The translations under genes and the position numbers were made by a program. Under the pieces are notes generated by a model. It saw nothing but the letters and a program-made list of their open reading frames with translations. It searched no databases and was not told the origin of the DNA. This document shows, piece after piece, positions 38,201 through 47,478 of a stretch of 64,000 nucleotides of DNA. How positions within the stretch are numbered: position 1 is the first letter of the stretch; each line of letters begins with the position of its first letter. The stretch is from assembly GCF_001427385.1 (NCBI RefSeq), contig NZ_LMGJ01000003.1:46933-110932 (forward strand), read 5' to 3'. The stretch is from Mesorhizobium sp. Root157 (lineage in GTDB: Bacteria > Pseudomonadota > Alphaproteobacteria > Rhizobiales > Rhizobiaceae).

Positions 38201-41200
38201 TCTTTCGGCACGCGACATGCATGCCTTGCGCATTGCCGCCCGCCGCACCTGGCATTATTTTGAAAACTTCGTCACCGACGAACATCACGACCTGCCGCCG
38301 GACAATTTCCAGGAAAGTCCGTCCCCGGTCGTGGCCCAGCGCACCTCGCCGACCAATATCGGCGTCTATTTGCTGTCGGTCGTTTCCGCGCGCGATTTCG
38401 GCTGGATCAGCCTGGCCGACGCGATAACCCGCATCGAAACGACGATGACGACGATCGAGAATATGCCGCGCAATCGCGGGCATCTGTTCAACTGGTACGA
38501 CACCAAGACGCTGAAGCCGTTGCACCCGCTCTACATTTCAAGCGTCGATAGCGGCAACCTGGCCGGCCATCTTGTTGCAGTGGCTGCGACATGCGCCGAA
38601 TGGGCCGAAGCGCCTTCGGTGCACCTGCAAGGCGATTTCGGCGGCGTTCTCGACGTTGTCGCGATCCTTGGCGAGAGCCTCGACGAACTGCCGGACGACC
38701 GCCGCCAGTTGCGGCCGTTGAGACAAAGGCTGGCGGACAGGCTGGATGGCATGCAGCGCGCCGTGCGCACCATCAAGGCGCAGCCGGAGATGGCTTCGAT
38801 CCGCACCATCAACCTGTCGGTGCTGGCCGGCGAAATCCGCAAGCTGGCGGCGGCCATCCATACGGAAGTCGGCTCGACGCGAAGCGACATCATCGTCGAC
38901 TGGGCGATGCGGTTGGAATCGACCTGCGAGGCCCATCTTCAGGACTCTCACATCGACGACAATGCCCTCGCGACAATACGGGCAAGGCTGCTCGAACTGC
39001 GCGAGCGTACCCGCCGTTTCGCCTTCGAGATGGATTTCTCGTTCCTGATGCGGACGGAGCGCAAGCTGCTCTCGATCGGCTACCGCGTGGATGAACATCA
39101 GCTGGACGAAAGCTGCTACGACCTGTTGGCTTCGGAAGCCCGCCTGACCAGCCTGTTCGCCATCGCCAAGGGCGACCTGCCGACGGAGCATTGGTTCAAG
39201 CTCGGCCGTCCGATCGTCGAGATCGGTTTTCGCGGCGCCTTGATGTCGTGGTCGGGTTCGATGTTCGAATATCTGATGCCGCCGCTGGTCATGAAGGAGC
39301 CGCACGGCAGCTTGCTGAACCAGACCAGCAAACTCGTCATCAAGCGGCAGATTCAGTATGCGCGATCGAAGAATGTGCCGTGGGGCATTTCCGAAGCCGC
39401 CTACAACGCCCGCGACAGGGAACTGACTTATCAGTATACCAATTTCGGCGTGCCGGGCCTCGGCTTGAAGCGCGGCCTCGGCCAGAACACGGTCATCGCG
39501 CCATATGCGACCATTCTCGCCGCACAGTTCATGCCGCGCGAGGCTGTCGAAAACCTACGGCGGTTGAAGGAGATCGGCGCGCTCGGCCGGCACGGATACT
39601 ACGACGCCGTCGATTTCACGCCGCAGCGGGTTCCTGAAGGAACGGACCACGCCGTGGTGCTGAGCTATTTTGCGCACCATTCCGGCATGTCCATCGCAGC
39701 GGTGGCCGACGCGGTGTTCGAAGGACGACTGCGCGACCGCTTTCATAGCGATCCGGTCATCGAATCCGCCGAGCTGCTTTTGCAGCAAAAAGCACCGCGT
39801 GAAATCCCGGCGGATACCGTGCGCACCGAGGCCGAAGAGAGGCCCGGATTGGACGAACCCGAAGTCCAGAGCCTCGATACGCGCATCGTTCTCGACCCGG
39901 CATGGGCGCTTCGCTCGACCAGCCTGATGTCCAACGGCCACTATTCGGTGATGGTGGCCGCAACGGGATCCGGCTACAGCCGGTGGGGCGAGCTTTCGGT
40001 AACGCGCTGGCAACCCGACCCGACCGAGGACCGCCTTGGCTCGTATATCTTTCTGCGTGATGCCGATACCGGGGATTGGTGGTCGGCCACCGTAGAACCG
40101 AAACAGGCACCGGGCGAAGTAACGCAAACCCTGTTCTCCGACGACAAGGCGAGTTTCATCAAGACGGTTCGATCGCTGCGCTCGGAGGTGGAGTGCATCG
40201 TCATTTCCGAAGGCAATGGAGAAGGCAGGCGCGTCACCCTTTTCAATGACGGCGCAACCGACCGGCACATTGAAGTCACATCGTTTGCGGAACTGGTGCT
40301 CGGCTCCGAGGCGTCCGACAATGCCCACCCGGCGTTCTCGAAAATGTTCATCGAGACCGAGATCGCGCCTAACAATGGCGCCATCTTCGCCACGCGTCGC
40401 AAGCGCGACCACAATGAACCCGATTTCGCGGCGGTGCATTTCGTCACCGACCCGTCAGGGCTGGCGCGTGATACCGAGGCAGAAACCGACCGGCGCTCGT
40501 TCATCGGCCGCGGGCGCACGATCGCCGATCCAGCAGCCATGGACAGCGGCGCGCATCTTGCCGGCGGCGCCGGCTTCACGCTCGATCCCATCGCCGCGTT
40601 GCGGCGTCGGGTTCGCGTCCCGGCCAACAAGAAGGTTTCGCTGACCTTCTGGACCTGCGTGGGATCGACCCGGACGGAACTTGAGGAAGCGGTCAACCGG
40701 CTCGACCACCCGGAGAGTTTCGCCAGGCAGGCCATGCTGGCCTGGACGCGTTCGCAGGTACAGACGCGCCATCTGGGTCTCAGCCTGGCGGATGCCGCCA
40801 TCGGGCAACAACTTGCACGCTACCTGATCTATCCCGATTCCAACCTGCGTTTACCATCCGAGGCCATCGGGTCAGGCCTCGGCAAGCAATCCAGCCTCTG
40901 GCCAACCAGCATTTCGGGCGACTATCCGATCTTCGCATTGCGCATAGACGATCTCGCCGATCTGGAGATCGTGGCGCAGGCTTTGCGGTTCCAGGAATAC
41001 ATGCGCGCCCGCGGCATGATGGCCGATCTGGTGATCGTCAACGAACAAGCCTCGTCCTACGTGCAGGATCTGCAGCAGGCCATTGATTCCCTGTGCGAAA
41101 ACAGCCGCCTGCGCGGCACTGAGCTTGGCCCGCGCCAGCATATCTTCGCCGTGCGGCGCGACCTGATGGACGAGCCGACCTATCGCACCTTGCTGGCTTC

Positions 41201-43775
41201 GGCGCGGGTGGTGCTGCACACACGCAACGGCACGATTGCCGACCAGATAGAGCGTGCCGAAACAACGGCGCTGCAGGCGCGCGACACCCTGCATCCGGGC
41301 GGGCCAGCCATTTCGCATGACATGGCGAGCATCTCGGCAACGTCGCTTTCCCGCAATATTCCCAGTGACGGAAACGGCTTGTCCAGTTGGAACGGCTTTG
41401 GCGGTTTCGACGATGACGGTCGCCACTATGTCGTGCGGCTGACTGGCCGCAAGACGACGCCGCAACCGTGGATCAACGTCATTTCCAACGAGAGCTTCGG
41501 CTTCCACACTTCGGCCGAGGGTGCTGCCTTCACCTGGAGCCGCAACAGTCGCGACTATCAATTGACGCCCTGGTCGAACGATCCTGTGACAAACCGGCCG
41601 GGCGAGGGCATCTATATCTACGATCACGCCAATGGAACGGCGTTTTCGCCGACGGCAGCCGTAGTGCGAGATCCCTCCATGACCTACGAGGCGTGGCACG
41701 GACAGGGATTTTCGACCTTCCGCTCCCAGCGCGGCCAGCTTTCCATGGACTTGACCCATGTCGTCGATCCGGTCGATCCCGTTAAGCTTTCCCGGCTGCG
41801 AATTCAAAACTCCGGCGCGACAGCCGTGCGATTGCGCATCTATGCATATGCGGAGTGGGTTTTGGGCACGCACCGTTCCCGGACCGCCGGAACGGTCATT
41901 CCGTCGCAAGACCCCTCCACCGGCGCGTTGCTGGCCATCAATCCGTACAATCTGGACTTTGGCGGGCGCGTCGCATTTTTGGCCAGCGACAGGAAACCCC
42001 AATCGGCAACAGCCGACCGCCAGGAATTTCTCGGGCGAGGGGGCGTCACCACAGCGCCGTACGCGGTGCTGGCCGGTGCCGCATTGTCGGGCCGCATCGA
42101 AGCAGGCGACGACCCCTGCGCCGCCTTGGCCCGCGACATCGAGGTGCCTGCGAACGGCAATGTAACGCTGCTGTGGCTTCTGGGCGACGCCGCATCGGCT
42201 GACGAGGCTTCCGAACTGATCAAACGACATTGTGACAAGGATTTCGACCAGCGCCTTGCCGACAATGAAAAAACCTGGCGCGGCTTCCTCGACACCATTC
42301 AGGTCGAGACGCCGGACAAGACATTGAACGCCATGGTCAACCACTGGCTGCCATATCAAAGCGTTGCCTGCCGGATCCGGGCCCGCTCGGCCTTCTATCA
42401 GGCGAGCGGCGCTTTCGGCTTCCGCGACCAGTTGCAGGACACGCTGGCCCTGCTTGCCCATGATCCGGGCCTGGCAAGGGACCAGATCCTCAATGCCGCC
42501 CGACGCCAGTTCCCTGAAGGCGACGTGCAGCACTGGTGGCTGCCGCGCACCGGAGCAGGGGTGCGCACGATGATTTCGGACGATGTCGTCTGGCTGGCCT
42601 ATGCCGTTGCCTACTACATGGCGGTCACGGGCGATCGGGCGATCTTGAAGGAAAGCCTGCCGTTTATCGACGGCGAGCAACTCGGCGAAGGCCAGCACGA
42701 CGCGTTCTTCACGCCGGAAGCCTCAAAAACAACCGCGACGCTCTACGAACACTGCGCCCGCGCGCTGGACCTTGCCATCAAGCGCAGCAGTGCAGGCGGC
42801 CTGCCGCTGATTCTGGACGGGGACTGGAACGACGGAATGAACAGCGTCGGCGACGAGGGCAAGGGCGAAAGCGTCTGGCTCGGCTGGTTTCTCCTCAAGA
42901 CACTCGGCGATTTTGCTGCAGTCGCGAAGGCCGAAGGCGATACCAAGCATGCCCAGGCCTGGCAGAAGCATGCCAACGCCTTGAAGCGGGCCTTGGAAAA
43001 TACAGCCTGGGACGGCCAATGGTATCGGCGCGGCAGTTTCGACGATGGCACGCCGCTAGGGTCGAAGAATTCCGAGGAGTGCAAGATCGACTCCATCGCC
43101 CAATCATGGAGCGTGCTTTCGGGTGAGGGCGACCCGGCCCGATCGCATACGGCCATGGACCAGGCGATCGACCTGCTTGTCGACGACGATCTCAAGATCG
43201 TGAAGCTGTTCACGCCGCCCTTCTCCAAGACCGAAAAGGATCCGGGATATATCAAGAGCTATCCGCCAGGCGTGCGTGAGAATGGCGGGCAGTACACCCA
43301 TGCCGCGACATGGTTTGTCATCGCGCTTGCAGAAATGGGGCGCGTCGACGACGCCTATCGGTGTTTCTCGATGCTCAACCCCGTCATGCATTCGACAAGC
43401 GAGGCTAAGGCTGAGCACTATCGCGTCGAACCCTATGTCGTGGCGGCGGACATCTATTCCGGCGACAAGGGAGGACGGGGCGGCTGGACCTGGTACACGG
43501 GCTCGGCCGGCTGGCTCTACCGTGCCGCGGTCGAGGCAATCCTCGGCATTCAGCGGCGCGACACCCGCATCGAAATCAACCCGCGCATCCCAAGCCATTG
43601 GGACGGTTATTCGGCGACGCTCAACATGTTGGGTGGCCGTCAGAAAATTCGCGTACTGCGGACCAAGGGCGCAAAAACCCTTTCGATCGAGGTGAATGGC
43701 GCCAAGGTGAAGGGCTCTGCTTTCGAGCTCGTAAAGGATCGGGAAACCGAGGTGGTCGTGCGCATTCCGATGTGA
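35217..43775 (+). CDS. ndvB: Cyclic beta-1,2-glucan synthase
   Basis: NdvB/Cgs initiates, elongates and cyclises periplasmic beta-1,2-glucans from UDP-glucose; these are needed for osmoadaptation and host interaction in rhizobia and Brucella. With ATG 35217 it has 2852 residues, matching the family. Approximate layout: cytoplasmic N-terminal region (1-410), two membrane helices (414-478), GT84 glycosyltransferase with DADTRTTRD near 628 and QHRWARGDW near 776, further helices (about 814-861, 879-900, 942-984), glycoamylase-like region near 1400-1500, and a C-terminal GH94 phosphorylase-like domain with DGDWNDGMN near 2534, which sets ring size. TTG 35124 is an alternative start, but the extra 31 residues are not family-like; no strong ribosome site is visible at either. 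Large antisense ORFs within it are shadows. Confidence 0.97.
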   Translation: MNIQASPDLLQRSSSTFPTAPEAPIRSQFFQEDRLRVLGEAIASGEVDAFAGVGTFDFQARIRENAKKILEVYRSTNAAQAKGEAITPAAQWLLDNNYLVEETIYQIKRDLPRRFYRQLPTLKLPDGTSVPRALVLAWAYVAHSDSSVSAHMFKSMVEGFQSVEPMRIGELWALPSLLRFVLIENLRRLAVRVSRARDMRLIANEVADRVLASAGGGEGHDLLAGYSAHAQDTTFATQLLYRLRDGSQNAGRALEWLEGELEKSGSDAEEIIIAEHQTLSSGNVTTGNIIRGLRLINDVDWTVWFEGVSKIDALLRERTGFGALDFASRDQYRTAVEELARRSDKSEYEVAETATDLAKYAPHPHVAAADDEATPSSTDVGFYLVGRLRPELESAVGYRPSLGQRLKRAFRKTGWLGIFIPVFALTALLLYATGNALAALGLPVSAIVLMLVLFAVPASEGALAFFNTFVLLFLKPTRLIGYEYKDGIPAEARTLVVVPSLIGSRDDVEENIRNIEVHYLANTSDELYFALLSDWPDSNSEVAAGDMEILDFARSQISRLNQRYPTEGSPRFHLLHRRRLYNPGQGKWMGWERKRGKLHELNLLLRGDGDTTFMPVDAPLPENVVYVMTLDADTRTTRDAIAKLIGKLSHSLNRPHFDAASRRVSSGYTILQPRITPSLTTGDEASFFQRVFSANRGLDPYVFAVSDLYQDLFGAGSFTGKGLYHIDAFEAALKDRFEENTILSHDLIEGAMARSALVTDVELVEDYPTRYSVDASRQHRWARGDWQLLNFILDPRSGVPALSRWKMVDNLRRTLTPIFWVMAAIAGWTLLPFTQAAQWQALLILTLFMAPTFDIVNAILPKNRDATPRGHFSALAHDVAFGTALVALKIVLMAHTAWMMADAIVRTLYRLFVSRRNLLEWRTASQAHKGGDNDLGSYYGGMYGAVIIGVVGLAIPVFADSTGAFVAFFFALFWIGSPAFAWVISRSAETEDRLHLSARDMHALRIAARRTWHYFENFVTDEHHDLPPDNFQESPSPVVAQRTSPTNIGVYLLSVVSARDFGWISLADAITRIETTMTTIENMPRNRGHLFNWYDTKTLKPLHPLYISSVDSGNLAGHLVAVAATCAEWAEAPSVHLQGDFGGVLDVVAILGESLDELPDDRRQLRPLRQRLADRLDGMQRAVRTIKAQPEMASIRTINLSVLAGEIRKLAAAIHTEVGSTRSDIIVDWAMRLESTCEAHLQDSHIDDNALATIRARLLELRERTRRFAFEMDFSFLMRTERKLLSIGYRVDEHQLDESCYDLLASEARLTSLFAIAKGDLPTEHWFKLGRPIVEIGFRGALMSWSGSMFEYLMPPLVMKEPHGSLLNQTSKLVIKRQIQYARSKNVPWGISEAAYNARDRELTYQYTNFGVPGLGLKRGLGQNTVIAPYATILAAQFMPREAVENLRRLKEIGALGRHGYYDAVDFTPQRVPEGTDHAVVLSYFAHHSGMSIAAVADAVFEGRLRDRFHSDPVIESAELLLQQKAPREIPADTVRTEAEERPGLDEPEVQSLDTRIVLDPAWALRSTSLMSNGHYSVMVAATGSGYSRWGELSVTRWQPDPTEDRLGSYIFLRDADTGDWWSATVEPKQAPGEVTQTLFSDDKASFIKTVRSLRSEVECIVISEGNGEGRRVTLFNDGATDRHIEVTSFAELVLGSEASDNAHPAFSKMFIETEIAPNNGAIFATRRKRDHNEPDFAAVHFVTDPSGLARDTEAETDRRSFIGRGRTIADPAAMDSGAHLAGGAGFTLDPIAALRRRVRVPANKKVSLTFWTCVGSTRTELEEAVNRLDHPESFARQAMLAWTRSQVQTRHLGLSLADAAIGQQLARYLIYPDSNLRLPSEAIGSGLGKQSSLWPTSISGDYPIFALRIDDLADLEIVAQALRFQEYMRARGMMADLVIVNEQASSYVQDLQQAIDSLCENSRLRGTELGPRQHIFAVRRDLMDEPTYRTLLASARVVLHTRNGTIADQIERAETTALQARDTLHPGGPAISHDMASISATSLSRNIPSDGNGLSSWNGFGGFDDDGRHYVVRLTGRKTTPQPWINVISNESFGFHTSAEGAAFTWSRNSRDYQLTPWSNDPVTNRPGEGIYIYDHANGTAFSPTAAVVRDPSMTYEAWHGQGFSTFRSQRGQLSMDLTHVVDPVDPVKLSRLRIQNSGATAVRLRIYAYAEWVLGTHRSRTAGTVIPSQDPSTGALLAINPYNLDFGGRVAFLASDRKPQSATADRQEFLGRGGVTTAPYAVLAGAALSGRIEAGDDPCAALARDIEVPANGNVTLLWLLGDAASADEASELIKRHCDKDFDQRLADNEKTWRGFLDTIQVETPDKTLNAMVNHWLPYQSVACRIRARSAFYQASGAFGFRDQLQDTLALLAHDPGLARDQILNAARRQFPEGDVQHWWLPRTGAGVRTMISDDVVWLAYAVAYYMAVTGDRAILKESLPFIDGEQLGEGQHDAFFTPEASKTTATLYEHCARALDLAIKRSSAGGLPLILDGDWNDGMNSVGDEGKGESVWLGWFLLKTLGDFAAVAKAEGDTKHAQAWQKHANALKRALENTAWDGQWYRRGSFDDGTPLGSKNSEECKIDSIAQSWSVLSGEGDPARSHTAMDQAIDLLVDDDLKIVKLFTPPFSKTEKDPGYIKSYPPGVRENGGQYTHAATWFVIALAEMGRVDDAYRCFSMLNPVMHSTSEAKAEHYRVEPYVVAADIYSGDKGGRGGWTWYTGSAGWLYRAAVEAILGIQRRDTRIEINPRIPSHWDGYSATLNMLGGRQKIRVLRTKGAKTLSIEVNGAKVKGSAFELVKDRETEVVVRIPM

Positions 43776-43802
43776 AGGCGCCACGCCACACTAAATGTGA
43801 CT

Positions 43803-43838
43803 AAAATAATGGCAGCGGCCCGCCGCTGCCATTATTTT
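43803..43838. terminator. Strong symmetric terminator after ndvB
   Basis: A perfect 16-bp inverted repeat, AAAATAATGGCAGCGG (43803-43818) and CCGCTGCCATTATTTT (43823-43838), with loop CCCG. The A-run on one side and T-run on the other allow termination in both directions. It separates ndvB from ndvA, so ndvA probably has its own promoter in 43839-44027. Confidence 0.9.
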
Positions 43839-44027
43839 GCCGCATGAGGGGCATTTCACCTTTCTTCTCAAACCGTTAGGTGATCACGCCAGATTTCTTC
43901 CCGTAGCCATCTTTTGTTCGCGAATTCGGAACTGAAGGGATATGGAGGCATTGTTTTGTGGCGCATCGGTCGATACGTGTTTCGGAAATGGTGCATTGCA
44001 CAATGAGCGATTTCGCGGAGTAAGCGA

Positions 44028-45809
44028 GTGTCCCTTCTGCAAGTCTACTGGCGTGCGCTCGGCTATCTTGCCGCCGACAAGAAGCGGGTTGCCCTGATCT
44101 GCGGTGCCAACATCATGCTGGCAATCGTAGCGATCCTTGAACCGATCATGTTCGGGCGCGTCATCGACGCGATTTCCGAACATATCAATGTCGTTCCCGC
44201 TCTTACCTTGTGGGCGGGGCTGGGTGCCTTCAACATCATCGCTTTCGTGCTGGTTGCGCGCGGTGCGGATCGTTTCGCACACAGGCGCCGCGCCGACGTG
44301 CTTTGCGAGTCTTTCGAGCGCGTAATCACGATGCCGCTTGGCTGGCATCACGAGCGCGGCACGTCCAATTCGCTTCATACGTTGCTGCGGGCGGTGGAAT
44401 CGCTGTTCAGCTTGTGGCTGGAATTCATGCGGCAGCATCTTTCGACGGCGGTTGCGCTGCTGCTGCTTATTCCAACGGCGCTGACCCTGGATCTGCGCAT
44501 GTCGATGGTGCTGATGGTTCTGGGCGCCCTGTATTTTTGCATTGGCCGCTTGGTCATGCGCAAGACCAAGCAGGGACAGGCGAATGTCGAGCAGCATTAC
44601 CATGCGGTTTTCGCGCATGTGACGGACTCGGTCAGCAATGTCGCTGTTCTCCAAAGCTACAACCGCATCAGCCACGAGACAGAGACGCTGAAGCGCTACG
44701 TGCGTGACCTGTTGAGCGCTCAGTATCCCGTTCTCGACTGGTGGGCGCTGGCAAGCGCGTTGCACCGCCTGTCGTCCACCATCTCGATGATGGTGGTGCT
44801 GCTGATCGGGTCCTACCTCGTCATGCACGGCCAGTTGCGCATCGGCGACGTCATCGCTTTCACCGGCTTTGCCTCGCTCCTCATCTCGAAGCTCGATCAG
44901 ATATCCGCCTTCGTCAACCAGATCTCCGAAGCCCGCGCCAAGCTCGAGGATTTCTATCGGATGGAGGATTCCGCCCGCGAGGTTTCCGAGCCCGCAGGCC
45001 TTCGCGAACTTGGTGGCGTAACCGGCCACGTGCGTTTCGAAAACGTCGGCTTCGAATTTGCCAATTCGGGGCAGGGTGTGGACGATGTGTCCTTCGAGGT
45101 CCATGCCGGGCAGACCGTCGCCATCGTAGGCCCTACCGGCGCCGGCAAGACGACGCTCATCAACCTCTTGCAACGGGTGTTCACCCCGCAGCGCGGCCGC
45201 ATTCTCATCGACGGTGTCGACACCCGCACCGTCACCAACCGTTCGCTGCGTCATTCGATTGCGACAGTGTTCCAGGACGCGGGCCTGCTCAACCGCTCGA
45301 TCGAGGACAATATCCGCATCGGCAGGGCGGAAGCGACCTATGACGAGGTCCATGCAGCCGCCGATGCCGCCGTCGCCCAGGATTTCATCCTGTCGAAGGG
45401 CGGCGGCTACGACACAGTCGTGGGCGAGCGTGGCGGGCAGTTGTCCGGCGGCGAACGCCAGCGCATCGCCATTGCCCGTGCCGTGCTGAAGAATGCGCCG
45501 ATCCTGGTCCTGGACGAAGCGACGAGCGCGCTCGATGTCGAGACCGAGGACCGAGTGAAGCAGGCGATCGACGAACTGCGCCGTGGCCGCACAACCTTCA
45601 TCATCGCCCACCGTCTCACAACCGTTCGCGATGCCGATCTCGTCGTGTTCATGGACAAGGGCAGGGTGGTTGAAATGGGCGGCTTTGCCGAACTTTCCCT
45701 GCGCAATGGCCGCTTTGCAGCGTTGCTGCGCGCCGGTGGATTGCTCAATGACGAGGAGGTTCGCCGGCTTAGCCGCATCTCTTCCGTCAAGGAAGACGCG
45801 GCCGCCTGA
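44028..45809 (+). CDS. ndvA: Beta-1,2-glucan ABC exporter (permease-ATPase)
   Basis: NdvA exports cyclic beta-1,2-glucan to the periplasm. The 593-residue half-transporter has six helices in the first 320 residues and an ATPase domain with Walker A GPTGAGKTTLINLL near 366, signature LSGGERQRIAIARA near 472 and Walker B ILVLDEATSALD near 492, then the H-loop AHRL. The GTG start at 44028 follows GGAG. Adjacent to ndvB in the same direction, as in Sinorhizobium and Brucella, but split from it by a strong terminator. Confidence 0.95.
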   Translation: MSLLQVYWRALGYLAADKKRVALICGANIMLAIVAILEPIMFGRVIDAISEHINVVPALTLWAGLGAFNIIAFVLVARGADRFAHRRRADVLCESFERVITMPLGWHHERGTSNSLHTLLRAVESLFSLWLEFMRQHLSTAVALLLLIPTALTLDLRMSMVLMVLGALYFCIGRLVMRKTKQGQANVEQHYHAVFAHVTDSVSNVAVLQSYNRISHETETLKRYVRDLLSAQYPVLDWWALASALHRLSSTISMMVVLLIGSYLVMHGQLRIGDVIAFTGFASLLISKLDQISAFVNQISEARAKLEDFYRMEDSAREVSEPAGLRELGGVTGHVRFENVGFEFANSGQGVDDVSFEVHAGQTVAIVGPTGAGKTTLINLLQRVFTPQRGRILIDGVDTRTVTNRSLRHSIATVFQDAGLLNRSIEDNIRIGRAEATYDEVHAAADAAVAQDFILSKGGGYDTVVGERGGQLSGGERQRIAIARAVLKNAPILVLDEATSALDVETEDRVKQAIDELRRGRTTFIIAHRLTTVRDADLVVFMDKGRVVEMGGFAELSLRNGRFAALLRAGGLLNDEEVRRLSRISSVKEDAAA

Positions 45810-45877
45810 CGGGTATGTGATCGAGGGGCTTTCGAGGGCTGATTGCCCGAATCCCGGGCTGGGTCTATTAAGCTTGG

Positions 45878-46636
45878 ATGATGAGCACCACACGCAGCCG
45901 TTTCGCCAACTGGATCGACCTCGCCAACCCCACGCGTTTCGTCGCGTTTGCCGACCGGATCGTTCCTTGGCTGGCAGGTGCTGCGTGCCTGTTGCTGGTA
46001 GCGGGCCTCTACATGAGCTTTGCTGCGCCAGAAGACTACCAGCAGGGGTCTACCGTACGCATCATGTACATCCATGTGCCGTTCGCATGGCTGGCGATGA
46101 TGTGCTACGGCCTGATGGCGGTATCCGCGCTGGGCACGCTGGTCTGGCGTCATCCGCTTGCCGATGTCGCGCTGAAATCGGCGGCACCGATAGGGGCGGC
46201 CTTCACGGCGCTCGCGCTGATCACCGGCTCGATCTGGGGCAAGCCGATGTGGGGGACCTGGTGGGTGTGGGACGCGCGGCTGACCTCGGTTTTCGTGCTG
46301 TTCCTGATGTATCTGGGCATCATTGCGCTGACCCGGGCGCTAGACGATGTCGGCCGCTCTGCCTGGGCAGCCGCGATCATCACGCTCGTCGGCTTCATAA
46401 ATATTCCGATCATCAAATTCTCGGTGGAATGGTGGAACACGCTGCACCAGCCGGCTTCAGTCCTGCGCCTGGATGGTCCGACCATCGATCCGAGCATGCT
46501 TTGGCCGTTGCTTGTCATGGCGCTCGGCTTCACCATTCTCTTTTTCGCGCTGCATCTGACGGCCATGCGCACCGAAATCAGCCGGCGCCGCATCGCCGCC
46601 ATGCGCAGGCTGGCGGCCCGAAGCAGCGATGCCTGA
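45878..46636 (+). CDS. ccmC: Heme exporter/chaperone-loading protein CcmC
   Basis: CcmC attaches heme to the chaperone CcmE in System I cytochrome c maturation. The 252-residue protein has six membrane helices and the tryptophan-rich WGTWWVWDARLTS motif (near residue 126) in a periplasmic loop, with flanking histidines in YIHVPFAW near 63 and WWNTLHQP near 187. The gene stands alone: ccmA, ccmB, ccmD, ccmE and ccmG are absent from the window, whereas they are usually contiguous. Most likely the other ccm genes lie elsewhere. Confidence 0.92.
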   Translation: MMSTTRSRFANWIDLANPTRFVAFADRIVPWLAGAACLLLVAGLYMSFAAPEDYQQGSTVRIMYIHVPFAWLAMMCYGLMAVSALGTLVWRHPLADVALKSAAPIGAAFTALALITGSIWGKPMWGTWWVWDARLTSVFVLFLMYLGIIALTRALDDVGRSAWAAAIITLVGFINIPIIKFSVEWWNTLHQPASVLRLDGPTIDPSMLWPLLVMALGFTILFFALHLTAMRTEISRRRIAAMRRLAARSSDA

Positions 46637-46696
46637 GAAATAGGGGCGCAGGCACCTCCGGTTCTCGTCCGAATGCACGCAGACGTGGAAACAATC

Positions 46697-47383
46697 ATGA
46701 AGCGATCGACGATCAACTCCATCATTCACGAAGCGGATACCTTCATCCGTTCGTTTGGCTATGTCATGCCGCCCTTCGCTTACTGGACGCCGGAAGAGAT
46801 GAAGCGGCGCCGGCAAAACTCGGCAGGCATCTTCGACGCCCGGCTTGGCTGGGACATCACCGACTACGGGCAGGGCAAGTTCGATGAACTGGGGCTTTTT
46901 CTGTTCACGGTGCGTAACGGCCGTTTCGAGGACATGAAGAAGGGTGCCGGCATGCTTTATGCCGAGAAAATCATGATCTCGCGCAAGGATCAGCTTTCAC
47001 CCATGCACCGGCACGTCATCAAGGCCGAGGACATCATCAACCGCGGCGGCGGCAAGCTGGTGCTCGAATTGTTCATGCCGGACACCGACGGCGGCATCGA
47101 TGCTCATGCCGAGGTTGCAGTTCCAGTGGACGGGACAATCCGCAAGCTGCCGGCTGGTGGCTTGCTGAAACTTGACCCCGGTGAAAGCGTGACACTTCTG
47201 CCGGGCGTGTGGCATGCGTTCTGGGCCGAGGGCAAGGACGTGTTGATCGGTGAGGTTTCGACGGTCAACGACGACCTGACCGACAACATCTTCCGCGAAC
47301 CCATTGGCCGGTTCTCTGACATTGAGGAAGACACGGCACCGATGCACCTGCTGGTTTCCGACTACGAGCGCTGGGTCGGATAG
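46697..47383 (+). CDS. D-lyxose ketol-isomerase family protein
   Basis: A 228-residue cupin-type sugar isomerase. The blocks FGYVMPPFAYWTPEEM (near 22-37), the metal-binding segment PMHRHVIKAEDIINRGGG (near 104-121) and LLPGVWHAFWAE (near 172) match D-lyxose isomerases, which interconvert D-lyxose and D-xylulose and often D-mannose and D-fructose. The start at ATG 46697 is preferred over an ATG eight codons earlier because family members begin near here. No sugar transporter or kinase is beside it, so the physiological sugar is uncertain. Confidence 0.82.
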   Translation: MKRSTINSIIHEADTFIRSFGYVMPPFAYWTPEEMKRRRQNSAGIFDARLGWDITDYGQGKFDELGLFLFTVRNGRFEDMKKGAGMLYAEKIMISRKDQLSPMHRHVIKAEDIINRGGGKLVLELFMPDTDGGIDAHAEVAVPVDGTIRKLPAGGLLKLDPGESVTLLPGVWHAFWAEGKDVLIGEVSTVNDDLTDNIFREPIGRFSDIEEDTAPMHLLVSDYERWVG

Positions 47384-47423
47384 TTTCAAGCGCCACGGCC
47401 ACGCAGGGGTTCGCCCTGTCTAA

Positions 47424-47451
47424 AAGTCGCATAAGATATATTATGGAACTG
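47424..47451 (+). other. dif-like XerC/XerD chromosome dimer resolution site
   Basis: The 28-bp site has an 11-bp left arm ending CGCATAA (XerC-like), a 6-bp centre GATATA and an 11-bp right arm beginning TTATG (XerD-like). Compared with E. coli dif, the inner part CGCATAA-xx-TATATTATG matches at 16 of 18 positions; the outermost bases of each arm differ. It lies just after the D-lyxose isomerase gene, where neighbouring gene direction switches from plus to minus. All GGGCAGGG octamers I found in the window point toward it. This identifies the likely replication terminus, although a relic or an Xer-dependent element site cannot be excluded. Confidence 0.75.
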
Positions 47452-47478
47452 ACGGGTACATCAATATCGAGCAACACT

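Noticed and set aside
40872..42698. 608-codon ORF antisense to ndvB
   Set aside because: No recognisable family; it mirrors the codon structure of ndvB and is a typical shadow ORF in a high-GC gene.
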